DNA from: Acheta domesticus
Lineage: Eukaryota > Arthropoda > Insecta > Orthoptera > Gryllidae
Reading direction: 5' to 3'
Assembly (NCBI GenBank): GCA_031308135.1
Contig: JAHLJT010009419.1
Location: forward strand, 32,490,863 to 32,554,862
DNA length: 64,000 bases
The position numbers were made by a program, and so were the translations under genes. Below are positions 33,779 through 46,140 of the stretch, piece after piece (positions within the stretch are counted from its first letter, which is position 1; each line of letters opens with the position of its first letter). The notes beneath the pieces were generated by a model that was not told the DNA's origin, searched no databases, and was given only the letters and a program-made list of their open reading frames with translations.

Positions 33779-35570
33779 TTCTGGCGCCCAAATCTTAATA
33801 TAAATTTGGAACAGGCCATAATTACAACCACACTCTTAATGAGACGATGGTAAAGGTATATTTCACTATATTCTTATAGTTATTTATTTAGTGCTGATTC
33901 CTTCCCATACGTATACTTTCGCCCCAAAATATTATGTTATAGAAAATTTATATCAAGCGGGTCGTGGCCGGTTTCATACGGAAAACCCATAAACTATAAT
34001 TCAACTTTGCGGTCAGCCAGGTTCCTAACTACAAAACAATAAAACATATTTGTGTGAGAGAGCACAAACTCGGTTGGCAGTCTTGCCTTCCGACGTTTAA
34101 TTTATTAAAATATATATAGATCCCTTGAACTACGTATGGTGGTACACTCAACAACTCATCAGCATGCATGACATAAAGAAATCATCACACACAGAAATCG
34201 CAATGACCTGTGAACACAACAAAAATACTAACACTCAAAGCACATAAATAATGAGCATTTTATTTTTTTTCTATTAGGAATTCCTTTCTCTAGTAACTAG
34301 GGACGTACTTTCTCAAGTTCACCTTAATATCTCTATATTCTCTCATAACCAATGAAATTTGCCTGTTATTTAAACATTATGTATGACATTTGAAAGATCT
34401 TTGACTTTTTTACTGCAAAATTTAACATCTGAGTACTACTATAGGCGTCCATTACTAATTGTTACCGACTCTATTGGTCTTGTGCAACCCTGATACTGGA
34501 AACAATAAAACTGTGTGCACTTCCCGTGTTCGTTGCCGTCTGCTTCAGGTCTTGAAGTAACACCATGCCGGGCTCCGAATCTCCACATGCTCCCCGTAGA
34601 CGCTGATCTGCTCGCGAGCAACTATTCAGTGTCTTCGCGCTCTATCCACTTCAATATTCATTGCTATGTCTTTCACAATCCAAGTTTATAAACACGAAAT
34701 GTTTTCCACGCAAAAGATTAATATTGTTTCTATTGCACTTTCACTTTGCGAATAATTACTAACATGCCCTACTAAGATTTAAAGTTTTTCTATTCAAAAA
34801 TGTTTTCACGCGACACATGTATCTCCCACCAAAGCTGACTCACGAATCACAATTCAAATTTGTAAAACAAATGTTTTACACGCAAAAAATCAATATTGTT
34901 TCATCGCACTTTCACTTTGCGAATAATTACTAACATGTCCTACCAAGATTTAAAGTTTTTCTACTCAAAAATGTTCTCACGCAACACCTGTATCTCCCAC
35001 CAAAGCTGACTCACGAATCCATGTACATTTCTTTTTCATTGTCGTTGCCTCCTACCTCCATTCTTTCAAAACAAACACCGGCCGCCGCCATTATTGTTCA
35101 AGTATTGTTACCAATAAATTTTTTCCGTTTTCCACTATTTTTAGTAGATAACCCTGCCACAATGTTCAAGATTCCCCATTTGGTCTCAATGTCTCTGGTT
35201 TATATTCAAACTGTGCATTTACGACCCCATCACGCCGAAAAATGCCGATTTCCACATCATGTATTTTGCACTTTACGTCAACTGTTCTGCATTGTCATCT
35301 TCCATAATGAAAAATTGTTATAATAGCGCAACCCGTGGTTCAATTTTAATGAAACCAACACTGAAATTCTTCTCAAATTGATATCTATCTAACCATTATG
35401 TCTATTTGTGCGCATTTTAATAAACTAAGATATTACTTCCGCGCAGACGCGGCTTCCTTCGTTTTTTTTCTATATCCTGTTCGTACATATCGTTGCCGCT
35501 TTACTATAGTCCGTTCGAGCTAATTTTCTTTAAACATACGCTAAAAACTCATCGGGATTCTTACTATCAT
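33779..35570. repeat. Family D repeat, copy 2
   Basis: This starts TGTAAC like copy 1 and shares several collinear blocks with 5959-7940. The middle differs because each copy carries its own tandem duplication. A GCAACCCGTGGTTCAATT block near 35330 matches 7708-7725. Confidence 0.4.
34681..35020. repeat. Two direct repeats of about 170 bp
   Basis: Two adjacent copies share TTTCACTTTGCGAATAATTA, the AAGATTTAAAGTTTTTCTA block and a CACCAAAGCTGACTCACGAA block at about 90% identity. Confidence 0.85.
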
Positions 35571-35639
35571 TCCCTTAATGATCCTGAATCATTACATTAT
35601 AAAATGAATAGTCAAAATATTGTTTTACATTTATTACGG

Positions 35640-35885
35640 ATAAATTGATATTCTTAAAAATGTGTGAATTACAATTTTTTACATGTAAATTGTACGAAGA
35701 CTCATCGCCTCATCAGCCAGATACATCAGGAACCTTTGGTAGAAAAGTCCGGCGAACGGTTTAGATACAAGCGTTGTTGACGGACAGTCAGGCAGAATTG
35801 AATTTGAAGAATGGTGAAGCTGATTTGTATCTTTGTGTAATTCGAAGAAATGTACTGCTGGGATTTTGCGAGACAATTACCTTAA
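35640..35885 (+). repeat. Diverged family A/B fragment
   Basis: Only the inner module is visible: CAGCCAGATACATCAGG, then CCGGCGAACGGTTTAGATAC, then GCGTTGTTGACGGACAG, matching the order at 52690-52770. It lacks the terminal hairpin. Confidence 0.45.
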
Positions 35886-38800
35886 TGTCAATGAAATAAA
35901 TTTAAACACGTATTTTAAGTAATATGTTTTCATTTAACTTCTCGCCCATAAATGGAGGAGCCGATCAACATTACATTTTATTTTTATTATGACCTCGCAA
36001 AGGACAATTTTTTTAACATGATACTCAGATGAAATAGATTTACGAACCTCTCTTTTATAAAGAGAGGGAAGTGTCATCATCCTAACTATTGACTTTAGTG
36101 ATGTTATTTGAAATTTGTTCTAAATATACTTGCGTAACTCTCTTGTGCGCATTTGAAGTGATAATTTAGTTCATTTCAACAAATATTTTAGTTGGTTCTT
36201 ACAGGTGCTGATGCAGAAACTTCATTTACCGTGTAAAAAATAAAATTCTATTTAAGACGATGCTTTGAACAACAAATGTTTTTAATATTTTTTTCGAATT
36301 ATTTTTTCTTTCAATAATATAAAGTCGTCCGGAAGAAACAGGTTTGCAAAATCAGTGTTTTCTATACGGTACGAAATTAGAACATTACATTAAAAGAAAG
36401 AAGTATGAATTCGATCAGGCATGTTTTCTCAAAAAACTTTTTTTTCAAACTTCTTGGACTTGTGGCTTTGCTACTTTGCATGAATGATTTACCAGCGGGA
36501 AACGAAAAACTATGAAGTTCATTGTACGTTTTCAGTTGTTTTTATTTCTTCAATTCTATATTTTATTTTTTACCTGGAATAATGCGGGGAAGGTTATCGA
36601 TTTGTTTTAGGTTTCTTAAATGTACCTATTGTTTAATTTTCTTTCATGATTCTAAAATTCTAACTTTTAAACTATGAATCTAGTTTTTGATTCAATAATT
36701 TCAGATTAATTGACAGAATAGTGAAATATCCAGACATAATTGCTGTTTACTTTCCTGTAATACTCTAAACTTGTGCATACAAGTTCAATCAAGATATATT
36801 GCTCAAATAATATTTTACCAACAAATTATTGTAATTTTCTTTCGTGTGTATGTAAAGCTGAAATTCGGCACTTCTGCCGTAATTTAAGACTCATTTGCAT
36901 TAAACCTCAGTTTTTTTTCAAAACTCATGTAATTAAACTTGCTCTTCCGACCCTTGCTCTTCTCAATTACTTCATATTATTCTTCCTCTTAACAACAGAA
37001 TAATGGAGAGAGACAAAATACATTTAATTACTGTATACAAATTCCGGCAGTTTATCATTGACAGGAAACATGTAATTAAATTGTTAGGTACTGTTTTACA
37101 CTGATAGTGTCTTGAGGTTTCTGAGAAGACTATTAACGTGTAATAATGTGCGCTTTGTAACTTAAGAAAGTGCGTACGTACCGACTAAAAATATTGTCAC
37201 TGTATCAGATATTCGTATAATTAACACAGAAGTTTAATATAATTTATAAGTAAATTTACTTAGCAACGTTCATAAGAGTTAAAGAGAATTATCCAGTTAC
37301 AAGGGTTCATTACGACCCGTAATATTTAATATTGTTTGGTAAATTTAAAACTTAGTTCATAATCTTGAAATTGGTTAATTTAGATATGAATGAGGATCCA
37401 TTATTGGTATAAACTGTGTAGAAGACTAGTACTACAATATTACAAAATAACACGTTATTGTTAACACACTACATAGGTATTATGTTTCCAGACGATATAT
37501 TAGTTTTATTTTCGGATAGGATTATATAAAGGTATTATATTACTAAATATTACTTAATTTACAACATCGTTTTCATTAGTATATAATAAAAAAGGGTATA
37601 GAACTGTATCGAATAATTTAGGTGGAACATTTCAACAAAAAAATATTACATGAAAGAAAGAGAATGCAAGATAATCATTAATGATACTTGGGACTTCTTA
37701 AATACAAAAAATAAAAATTCTTATTGATTGATATGATTCACTAAAAAATGAAACTAAGAGATATTTACAACTTTTCAAATAATTTTGCAAATTTAAAAAT
37801 GAAATGTGACAAAGACCTGAAACATCTGGTCGTAAAAACCGCATTCTCATCAGTAACCAGCAAGCACCAACATAAAAGTCAATTTTACCACGGATTTTTA
37901 TCCAGTCATTATTAGACTATTAGCTGTATGTAACCGACTGTGAATAGTCTTACCTATGTTTCTTAAAAATATTAATCTGAAACTCTGAACTTTGCAACTA
38001 AATACCTGGGGGCAATAACATGCTACACCACATTTCTGATGAAATTGAGAAATTAATATATTTCGACGACCCATAGATGTATTTATAGATGTTAGATTTA
38101 TATTTTAAAGATTCACCGCAAGATGGCATTATAATTCATAAATTAATGTCTTTATTCCGATATGTAAAATGCAATGTCTGAACCTTTACTTTCCGTTTTC
38201 TTAAAACTTACGTATAGTGGCATAACATGTTATTACCCCGAGGTCTTCAATTATAGGATATAAAAATAGGACAATTTGAGAGCCTGAAATTGCTTCCTTC
38301 AATACTGTCTTCAGTTCCTTCATTTTGTGTAAAACATCAAGTAAAATTTACATTCGAATCACTAACATTAAATTATTTTTTAAATTGATTGATTTGCATA
38401 TTATAGGCAAAATAGCATAATATTGGATATTTTACAATAGAGAGTACTAATGGAAGGCAATGGTAATTACATGGTGAATATATGTTCTGATACCCTCGCC
38501 AAAATTCATATTTGGAAGAATAATTCCAAAAAATTGTAAAAATATCTCCAAGAATAGTCCCTGAAATTATTTAACTGACAGTCTCGAGAAGACAAATATT
38601 TTTATGAAATAAGCAAATCACAATTTAGGAAATAATCAATTCAATAAGTGGGTTTTGCGAATGCAAAAATGTGTATTCATGCGTAAATAATGGTTGAAAT
38701 TCCTAGTGAAGGTAATCACCTCGAAATTCACATTTTCCACGAGATTGTATGATCCTATCCACGAGTACATCAGGGATCACAGCCGATCCGCTCTCTCATT

Positions 38801-39260
38801 TGCAAAATGTGATTTTTAAATAGATGTATTTCTATCACCACAGTTTTTATTGCCAATATGAATCATTTTTAATTTTGTCCACGATACATATCGGAATTCA
38901 GTTGAATGATAACTTATGGAAACTTGAAAGTCTTCGCAGTACTTCCTGCAAAATAAATTATTTACCGAAAGTAACAATAATGAACCTTTCTTGAGAACAC
39001 CACATTCATGAGGCTTTGCTTCCGAGGCAAAAGAAAACCTATCGTACATTATTAATTGATTTTTTTACAATTCAAGGAATAGTTAATAATACAAGAAGTT
39101 ATGGAACGAAAAATCTTTTGCATTTTCCTGACAAAACATCGTAATCTACAGAACCGATTTTTTACCTCAATCTAAAAGTGAAAGCACGAACACGCAACCG
39201 TCATCTGGAGATTTTCTCACTCCTTCAATAATTTTACTTGCTTCTCTACCTTCTTTAAAC
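35886..39260. other. AT-rich non-coding DNA
   Basis: About 3.4 kb without a recognisable gene or element. Open frames are short and AT-driven. If the exon at 39732 belongs to a gene, this is its upstream flank. Confidence 0.5.
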
Positions 39261-39495
39261 AAACCAGAAGTTTGTTAAACAGAACAGAATCCCTTCCATA
39301 CGCTTTTTTTTCAACAAGTGTCCCGTAGATGGAGACGTATAACATGCCGCTACCCTTCCGATTGCATAGCATCTTACATCGAAACCCCCGAGACGGCAGC
39401 GGCAACTGTGGAAGAGAGATGAATGCGTGGGGCGGAGATGGGGGTGGGGGAGTCGTGAAGCTGGCCTAATTGTTTCAGCGCAGGTAGTAAGCGCT

Positions 39496-39497
39496 GG

Positions 39498-39565
<68 letters not shown>

Positions 39566-39645
39566 GAGGAGAAGACGGTGGAGGCGGCGGCGGGGGCGAT
39601 GTTGGCGGCGGCGGCGGTGGAGGGGCGGCGGCGGCGGGCTGGAGC
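39496..39645. repeat. GGC/CGG triplet repeat in a CpG island
   Basis: The repeat is mostly GGC with scattered GGT and GGA interruptions. It lies about 90-235 bp upstream of the start codon at 39732 and in a different frame. Poly-Gly, poly-Ala and poly-Pro frames over it are composition effects. Confidence 0.9.
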
Positions 39646-39699
39646 GAGCGGGCGGGCACCGTGGCGGCCTACAAGAGTGGCTACAGCGGGCGCCGACGC

Positions 39700-39704
39700 T
39701 CAGT
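39700..39704 (+). promoter_or_regulatory. Putative arthropod initiator (TCAGT)
   Basis: TCAGTC at 39700-39705 fits the insect Inr with the A at 39702 as +1. It lies in the CpG island 30 bp upstream of the ATG. No TATA box or clear DPE is seen. A 5-bp motif occurs often by chance, so support comes only from position. Confidence 0.35.
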
Positions 39705-39731
39705 CGTGCCCGAGACGCCGGCACACACACG

Positions 39732-39786
39732 ATGGTGCACAAGCCGAGGTGGTTGCTGTTGCTGCATCTGCTCGCCCTCGCTGCAA
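39732..39786 (+). CDS. First coding exon of a secreted or membrane protein (partial)
   Basis: The ATG has a favourable context, with A at -3 and G at +4. It encodes 18 residues, MVHKPRWLLLLHLLALAA: a short positive start (H, K, R) and then a Leu-rich hydrophobic core ending in small residues, which is a typical signal peptide. The reading then meets CTGCAA|GTGAGT, a near-consensus splice donor at 39787, so the exon ends in phase 1. A CpG island with a CGG repeat and an initiator-like TCAGT lies directly upstream, as expected for a first exon. Without splicing the frame runs on to 39971 with no sign of a domain. The mature protein cannot be named because no downstream exon was recognised; the first intron is presumably long. 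This is inference from composition and splice signal, not from homology. Confidence 0.55.
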
Positions 39787-41150
39787 GTGAGTACCGCTTC
39801 GAGTGCCGCCATCGCCGCCGCTGCCTCCACCGCCCTGCAAGTGCCCGGCGCCCAAAGTGCTTGACAGTGCATCTTCGCGTTCTTCGGCGTGATCATGTGG
39901 ACTTTTTTTTTTTCAAATGTGGTTCCGACGGTTTCAGGACTTATTCGACAATTTGTCCGAAACATACATAGTGTTTATGGATCAGAACGTTCCTTCAAGA
40001 ATATTTTGTGAAGTTTAGATGTGCCCATTAGGATATGACATTGAATCGTTCTCCAGATTTACACTGTAACAATAAGCGATTGTTTGATTTTGAGATTTAC
40101 AGTATGAATTTACATATTATCGATCTCATTAAGAACTGGAAAGTGTGATATTCTCTTATAATTTCATTCCACCCCCCTCATTTATGAAATTTTTGTTTGA
40201 TTTGACAAAACTTTTAATAAACAAATTTTGGTTGTAAAAATTGTTTTAAAAATTGTCTTCACATTTTGCATAGATTTTTTTCTGTTTTCACATTATCTGG
40301 TTGAACGATTCAATTTTCATTATAATTTTGCTCAAACTCTCATTTGTACGTGTATGAAGTCGAATTATTCCTTTTGAATTTCAAAATTCTCGTGAGCAAA
40401 ACGGAGCGTCGTGATTTAAATTCTCAGAATTCCTGCATTTTCGTGCGCTCAGTGGTCGGAGAAACACGTGCTAACGCAGTTCAAACCACACTGGCGGAAG
40501 CAATAACATTTTAACTGGTTTTCGCAGAACCAACGCAGTGTCATCTACTTTCTCGACAATAGCGGCAGGTTTTTTAGTTAATAACGTCCTAGAACTCAGC
40601 CTCTAAGTTCAAAAAGTGAGCGACACTTTCGGATTCCAGAATTTTCTCGATGATAAAGATCATAAACAAATGTAAATAAAGTTCTGTTTCTAGGTTTTAT
40701 TCACACACAAAATCTCAACTTTGGACTTACCGAGAGTGCAGTGAAAGACCGCGCTGAGAATCTTCGATTTCGAGCTGTTTAATTCATTTAAAAGGGTTAC
40801 TGCGTATAGTTTCATTATGAGGTGGCCGCGATATTTTAGTAAGTTGACAGCGGCTGCGGTCACTATTTCAGAAAAAATCCATAATACTTTACCAATGTAA
40901 AAGACTGCATTTGCCATCATAGATGAATGATTTATTTCAATTCATTTAAAACATGAACATTTCATCTGTATCCAAATTCATTTATACAAATAGAACAGAC
41001 TATAATATTTTTCTCTCACGAGCTACATACTTCACGTAATTACCTACGTCCGAGTAGATGACACAACCCAATAAAACTTTTTTTGTGTTTTTTTCATGAA
41101 TCACCAAAACAAAGCTGTAATCGTCTGTTATTTAACTGGCGAGCCTCCCG
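39787..41150. other. Putative start of intron 1, AT-rich
   Basis: After the donor at 39787 the sequence returns to AT-rich DNA. No exon with matching phase could be recognised. Minus-strand frames at 40690-40920 are unsupported. Confidence 0.35.
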
Positions 41151-41154
41151 AGGA

Positions 41155-41450
41155 ATTCGAAGCTTTTCGCGCTGGCGCCTCCGGGTGTAGCGGGCGACGG
41201 CTGGTGGGCGGGGGTGGGGCGGGGGCGGGGCGGGGGCGCGTCGTGGCGGCGGCGGCGGCGGCCGGCGAATGAGGTGGAGCGCCGCGGGCGAGGCGCCTCA
41301 ACAGCCGAGGAATGCGCCATCATCTCCTCGACCGCGATCTTTCGCTTGCAGTCGAGTGCGTCTCTGGGCGCAGCGTGGCCTACAGACAACATTGCATAAC
41401 GCACTGTTCATCTGCCCCTGCGATCCCGCGGCACACTTTCCGACAAGCAC
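41155..41450. other. CpG-rich island with GC boxes
   Basis: Repeated GGGGCGGGG motifs at about 41205-41245 are followed by a GGC run. Overlapping frames on both strands show no known domain. It could be an alternative promoter or another first exon. Confidence 0.4.
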
Positions 41451-41749
41451 CACCGCCAGCTAAGCAACACTCGCCCTTGCAGAATTTTCAATAAACAATA
41501 TTCTGTTATTAATGGGAGTGCCAATAAAATGAAGTGAGAAATGGGAGCGTATGATATCCGATTACAAACTAAATTACTAATAAAATGGGGTAGAGCGTAG
41601 TAAATATAAACCTACTTCGAATCTGGTTTCGGAGCTTCAAACAACATCTCACGAAATTATCGAAAATCGCCTTACACTTAAGTTGGTCTCTACTGGTACG
41701 CAATCGGCGATGTACCGTATCGGTGTAGTCTCCCTTCAATTCCACTGCG

Positions 41750-42115
41750 ACCTCACACCGTCTCGTTTCGCCGATCGTTGTCCACGGCTCGGTGTCGAAA
41801 ACACCAAACACCCAACGGGGAGAGCCGCGGAAAGGTGATCGAAATGCCTCCGATCGGTAAACAGCGGTCTGTCGCCACCGTCTTCAGGGCCGCGGGGGGC
41901 TTTCCTCGCCAACCGTCGATGGGAGAGAGACGGAGAGGGGGGGACTCCGTGTAACGCAAACAGAGCTTCACGGGGCGCGAGCGCCCTCGATGTGCTGTGG
42001 ATGAGCGTGCTGCCTGCGCGGCGCGCGCCGCCAAGCTGGAGACTCCAATGCGCGCACGAAACACGAGCCTAAGGCAGGCCCGCGGCGCGAGGCGGATTCT
42101 CGGAAAATGCTGGAA
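41750..42115. other. CpG-rich island
   Basis: High CpG density, with several unrelated open frames of up to 139 codons on the minus strand and no recognisable domain. The function is unclear. Confidence 0.4.
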
Positions 42116-42179
42116 TTTGTCACTCGGGGAGCCCGAGATGAGATTACCATACAAACCAAAATGCAAGACCAAAACAAAA

Positions 42180-45170
42180 ACGTTTTATACTCTAAATTAG
42201 GTTTATTAACGATCGTGCACACTAGTTTGACGTAGTGTATTACAAATGTAACATTAGAACAGTCGTATTAATGGTTTCCTGATGACATTACTTTATAAAA
42301 ACAAAAACGAGTTGTTAAACCAAGAAATTTCAAGATCAACATATTCCATATCTTTCAGTTCTATATAGTTATTGTATGCACTATATTAGTAAAGAGGTAT
42401 CACGGATGAATAGCCAAAATATAAAGTTATTAAATCGTCTAAAACACTTCCTAACCTAGGAATTATCTTCGGTAAATATTTCAGTAATTAAACAGTTAAA
42501 CGGGTACAAACTAATAAACGCGATAATTAAATATGTTACTATCCTCTCGTGCCCAAATCAAACAGACTGTTAGAATTAATTTGACAGTACTCATTTTCCA
42601 TATAATATTGGCCTTATAGAGCTTCACGGTTTGCTCGGTTATATACCCAAGAAAAATATTTAAGAGTTTCTTCAATTTTTAAAAATGTTAGTTTTATTCT
42701 GTTCTTCACTAAAAATATTAAAATTATTAATGAAGAAATAACACAAGACTCGAATTAGCTAGGAACACAAAAGATGGTATTTTTCTGTTAAAAAATTGCT
42801 GTGTCATATTATGCATCACTTTAATTGCGTTTGAAATAATTTTAAGTTAACATTAATAATTGACACTGAATTCAGGAACACAAAGAAATGTCACGCGCAG
42901 TATAAAAATGATAATGTACTAAAAACACCCATGGAGTTTCTTGAGATTTAATTGGTTTCTTCAAGATTATAGCTAATGCGTTTGAACAGGTATTTTGGAA
43001 TTATATTTCAAAAATGACATACGAGCAAATAATTTTCCAGCGTTCATGTCTATTCGACTATATGAATGCTTCAAGCCCAGCTTCTGATTTTGTAGGAGAT
43101 CAGGCAAGTGCTCACTTCCGTGAGGTAGGCGAATTATCTAATGGAAAAATGAAAACTTCTCACTTGAAATTGTACAAAATATCAGTATGAAAGCATGCAA
43201 GAGATCTTATGTAAATGTACCATATCATTCAATGGAACACGTTTTTACAAATAGAAAATCGAAAATGAGTGCTTAATTTTGTTGGAAAGCTATTTTAGAA
43301 GTAGCCTGTCGTTGGCACTTTTTTCACTTCCGATTTGAATGTAATAAAATAAAATGGTCATCATTGTTATCATTATCACAAACTTTTACAAAACCGAAAC
43401 ATCACAGTAAATCTAAACATTTTACATTAAATATATAATAACTGGATTTTTTGACGAAACTATTGAACGAATCAATTATTTGTTCAAAATAATGTCACCA
43501 TTTTGCGAACATAGAAAAATTCTCTTAAATTCATTAAAATTGACCGTTTTTCTTAACGCGTTTAGTTCAATTTATTATTTGCGGCAATATACCTATTAAA
43601 AAATTGGGTATGAAAAACTTTGCTATATTAACTTTGCTATGTTAAAAAAGCTTCAAGATGCATTTTCTGTGTTAGAAGATATAGACTAAATGGAAGATCG
43701 TGGTATCACATTCCATTAAAATCAATCTCGATTCGAGCTCGAAAATCCTACAGCGAAGCATTGACATATCAACCAATCTACCTACAAAACTCTCAGAATT
43801 AGAAACAGGTTTTATTGGTCAAGATTTTAAGCAGTGGGTGCGTACACTTACGATGGAATCTCGTATCCGTTCTGCGATTCGAAATGTTTCTGCGCGATTA
43901 GGTGCTGCCCATTGGCCGCAATGAATAGCGTTTGGCGGTGAGTGGTTCAAAGCACAGAAGCCACGCGTCATGGCGAACGGGAAACGGATGCCAGGGAGAC
44001 GTCTGCACACAGCTCCGGACGACAAGGCGAAGCATTCTGCGCGCAGAGAAAGGGTTATGGCTTCGTCATCTCGACCTGTTTACACGTATCAGGTTTCTAA
44101 AGCGAGTTAACTCATTACCCACTATTCCCGGCATTCAAGCGATTCAAATGGTTTGTTTGCGAAATTTCACCTACAACAAGTATTTCCTTACGATACGTGA
44201 AATCACAGATACGTGTATTCCTTTTACTTGGCGTTAAGAAGTTATGGGAACATGGGATTCTTCTTTCCATCTCACAAACCATATTATGAGTTTTTTGGTT
44301 CAACACCAAAAAAAACACCTTTGACCCTAACGATTTTCACAAAGGTACAAAGCACAGTCATCTGCATATGTATTAAAACAATTGCAAAGGTCCGAAATGG
44401 TCGGACACTCAATGCTTGTACTGCATCAAACACGAGCTGATATAATTTCTCTTGATTCAACGTGTTGATTATTCGACACGAAATATCTGTCCGAAAATTA
44501 GATAATTAGAGATTATGTTGATTAAAAATTCAATGTCAAAATTCTCTGAAGCGTCTGACAATGACTACAAAATCCATATGTTTTAAATTTGTTCCTTCAA
44601 ACTCGTAAGAATATTTCGGATTTTGTGAAGTGAAGGATTTTGTCATTTGATTCCACCGTCGACGAGCAAAAATTACGAGTAAAACGTATTTTTGGGCAGT
44701 TAATATGTAGTGAACGGTACATTAAATACATGTTGTAAATAGACGATTCTTTTAGTGCAGAACGGATGGAAATATTTTCATATCGACACAGCCGAGGACG
44801 TGATTCGGCCGACTTCCACTTTGTGATTCGGCCTTCCAGTTTTTTGTGGTGGCGACCACAGAGGCCGGTATAAAAACAAACGACGACGGTTGGCCCACAC
44901 GATCCTGACAGGGAATTTGCAACTAAGATCAACGGTTTTACTATTTTTAATAGAAATATACTCATAAACAATATTACGCTTTAGAACGCTCTATGCAAAA
45001 TAACTCTTTGACGAAGAATGATGCAAATGAATACTACCCGATGGCTACACATATTCATACTTCGTTAATTGATAACATTTTATGCTCATGATTCATATTT
45101 GTATATTTTTAATAAAATTCATTTAATCATAACCTAAAAATTAATTCAAAACTTATTTTAGAACTTAACC
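42180..45170. other. AT-rich non-coding DNA
   Basis: No gene or element recognised. A more balanced-composition patch at about 43800-44110 contains short frames on both strands without known similarity. Confidence 0.45.
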
Positions 45171-45172
45171 AT

Positions 45173-45177
45173 CATTA

Positions 45178-45258
<81 letters not shown>

Positions 45259-45261
45259 TGA

Positions 45262-45331
<70 letters not shown>

Positions 45332-45332
45332 G
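45173..45332. repeat. Palindromic compound microsatellite
   Basis: The order is (TC)n(TA)n(GA)n, ATAATGATGA, (TA)n, (GA)n. The first half is a perfect hairpin from ATCATTATCTCTC to GAGAGATAATGAT. Frames with alternating SLSLS and YIYIY are artefacts. Confidence 0.95.
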
Positions 45333-45469
45333 ATGGCTCCAACAATGTCCCTGTAACAACAATGAGCGCACGGTGCGGCAAAATTGACTCGGGCGCCAAT
45401 GGATTAAACGCAAACGCCAAATAGACGACACTTCTAACTACTTAATGGAAAGGACTGTATCTGACGTCT

Positions 45470-45790
45470 GGTGGCAACGACTTCGTGCCTGGGTCTTCCA
45501 GTCTTCCGCGGCGGCCGCAGAGGGTGTCCAGAGGCGCTCATCGGGCGCGCGCAAGTGGCGCGCGAAGCGGCGAGTGCCAACCCACATTCGCAGTTGGATA
45601 ACTTCTGCAATGCATGTCACCCGGCACCCGCGCCCGCGCTTCCTACTTTCTTCTGCGCCCAAAGGCTCCTCCGCACGCGCCTCGTGAGCGACCGCTGACG
45701 AGCTGCCGGCGACGCCCGCGGCACTCGGCGCGTAATGAACCGGAAGCGCCCGAGGCGGCGCCACCCGCGGCCCAGACGAGACGCGCGGGG
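45470..45790. other. CpG-rich island
   Basis: Strong GC and CpG enrichment up to the border of a family A fragment. Several frames overlap on both strands, with no domain recognised. Confidence 0.4.
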
Positions 45791-45797
45791 AAGCTTT

Positions 45798-45978
45798 CTT
45801 CATGTTTGCAATTTTCGAAAATTCAGAGTTAACCGAGAAAATTGGACGCATTCCACTTTCATAAGTTTATTTTAGTCTACTCTTACAAAAAAATTAATGA
45901 AAAATATTTGAGCCGTTTTTGAGAGAATTTTTAAAACGTCGTCTTTTCGCGCAGCATTACATAACTTTCCCTATTGTA
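45798..45978 (+). repeat. Family A 3' fragment, short subfamily
   Basis: This matches the 3' part of family A but jumps from GAGAGAATTTTTAAAAC straight to GTCGTCTTTTCGCGCAGC, so about 330 bp of the usual tail are missing. The copy at 46141-47308 has the same junction in inverted orientation. Confidence 0.75.
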
Positions 45979-46140
45979 TTCCCATAGACGTTCGAGGGGA
46001 GGGGGAGCTCAAGGAGCCCACCACCTTCGTATTGCTTTCAGTTTACTGCATACATGTGCTCTACATTTTTGGGAATTAATGTAATTGAGGTAGTTTCACT
46101 CTTCGTCTTCCACAACAATGGTAGAAGATATGTGTATTAC
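45979..46140. other. Spacer between inverted family A copies
   Basis: About 160 bp of sequence unrelated to the element, including a GGGGAGGGGGAGC patch. Confidence 0.5.

Noticed and set aside
39255..39864. Poly-Pro, poly-Arg, poly-Gly and poly-Ala frames
   Set aside because: Products of the GGC triplet repeat; the likely coding start at 39732 is in a different frame.
45165..45431. Frames with SLSLS and YIYIY repeats that look like membrane segments
   Set aside because: Artefact of (GA)n and (TA)n microsatellites.
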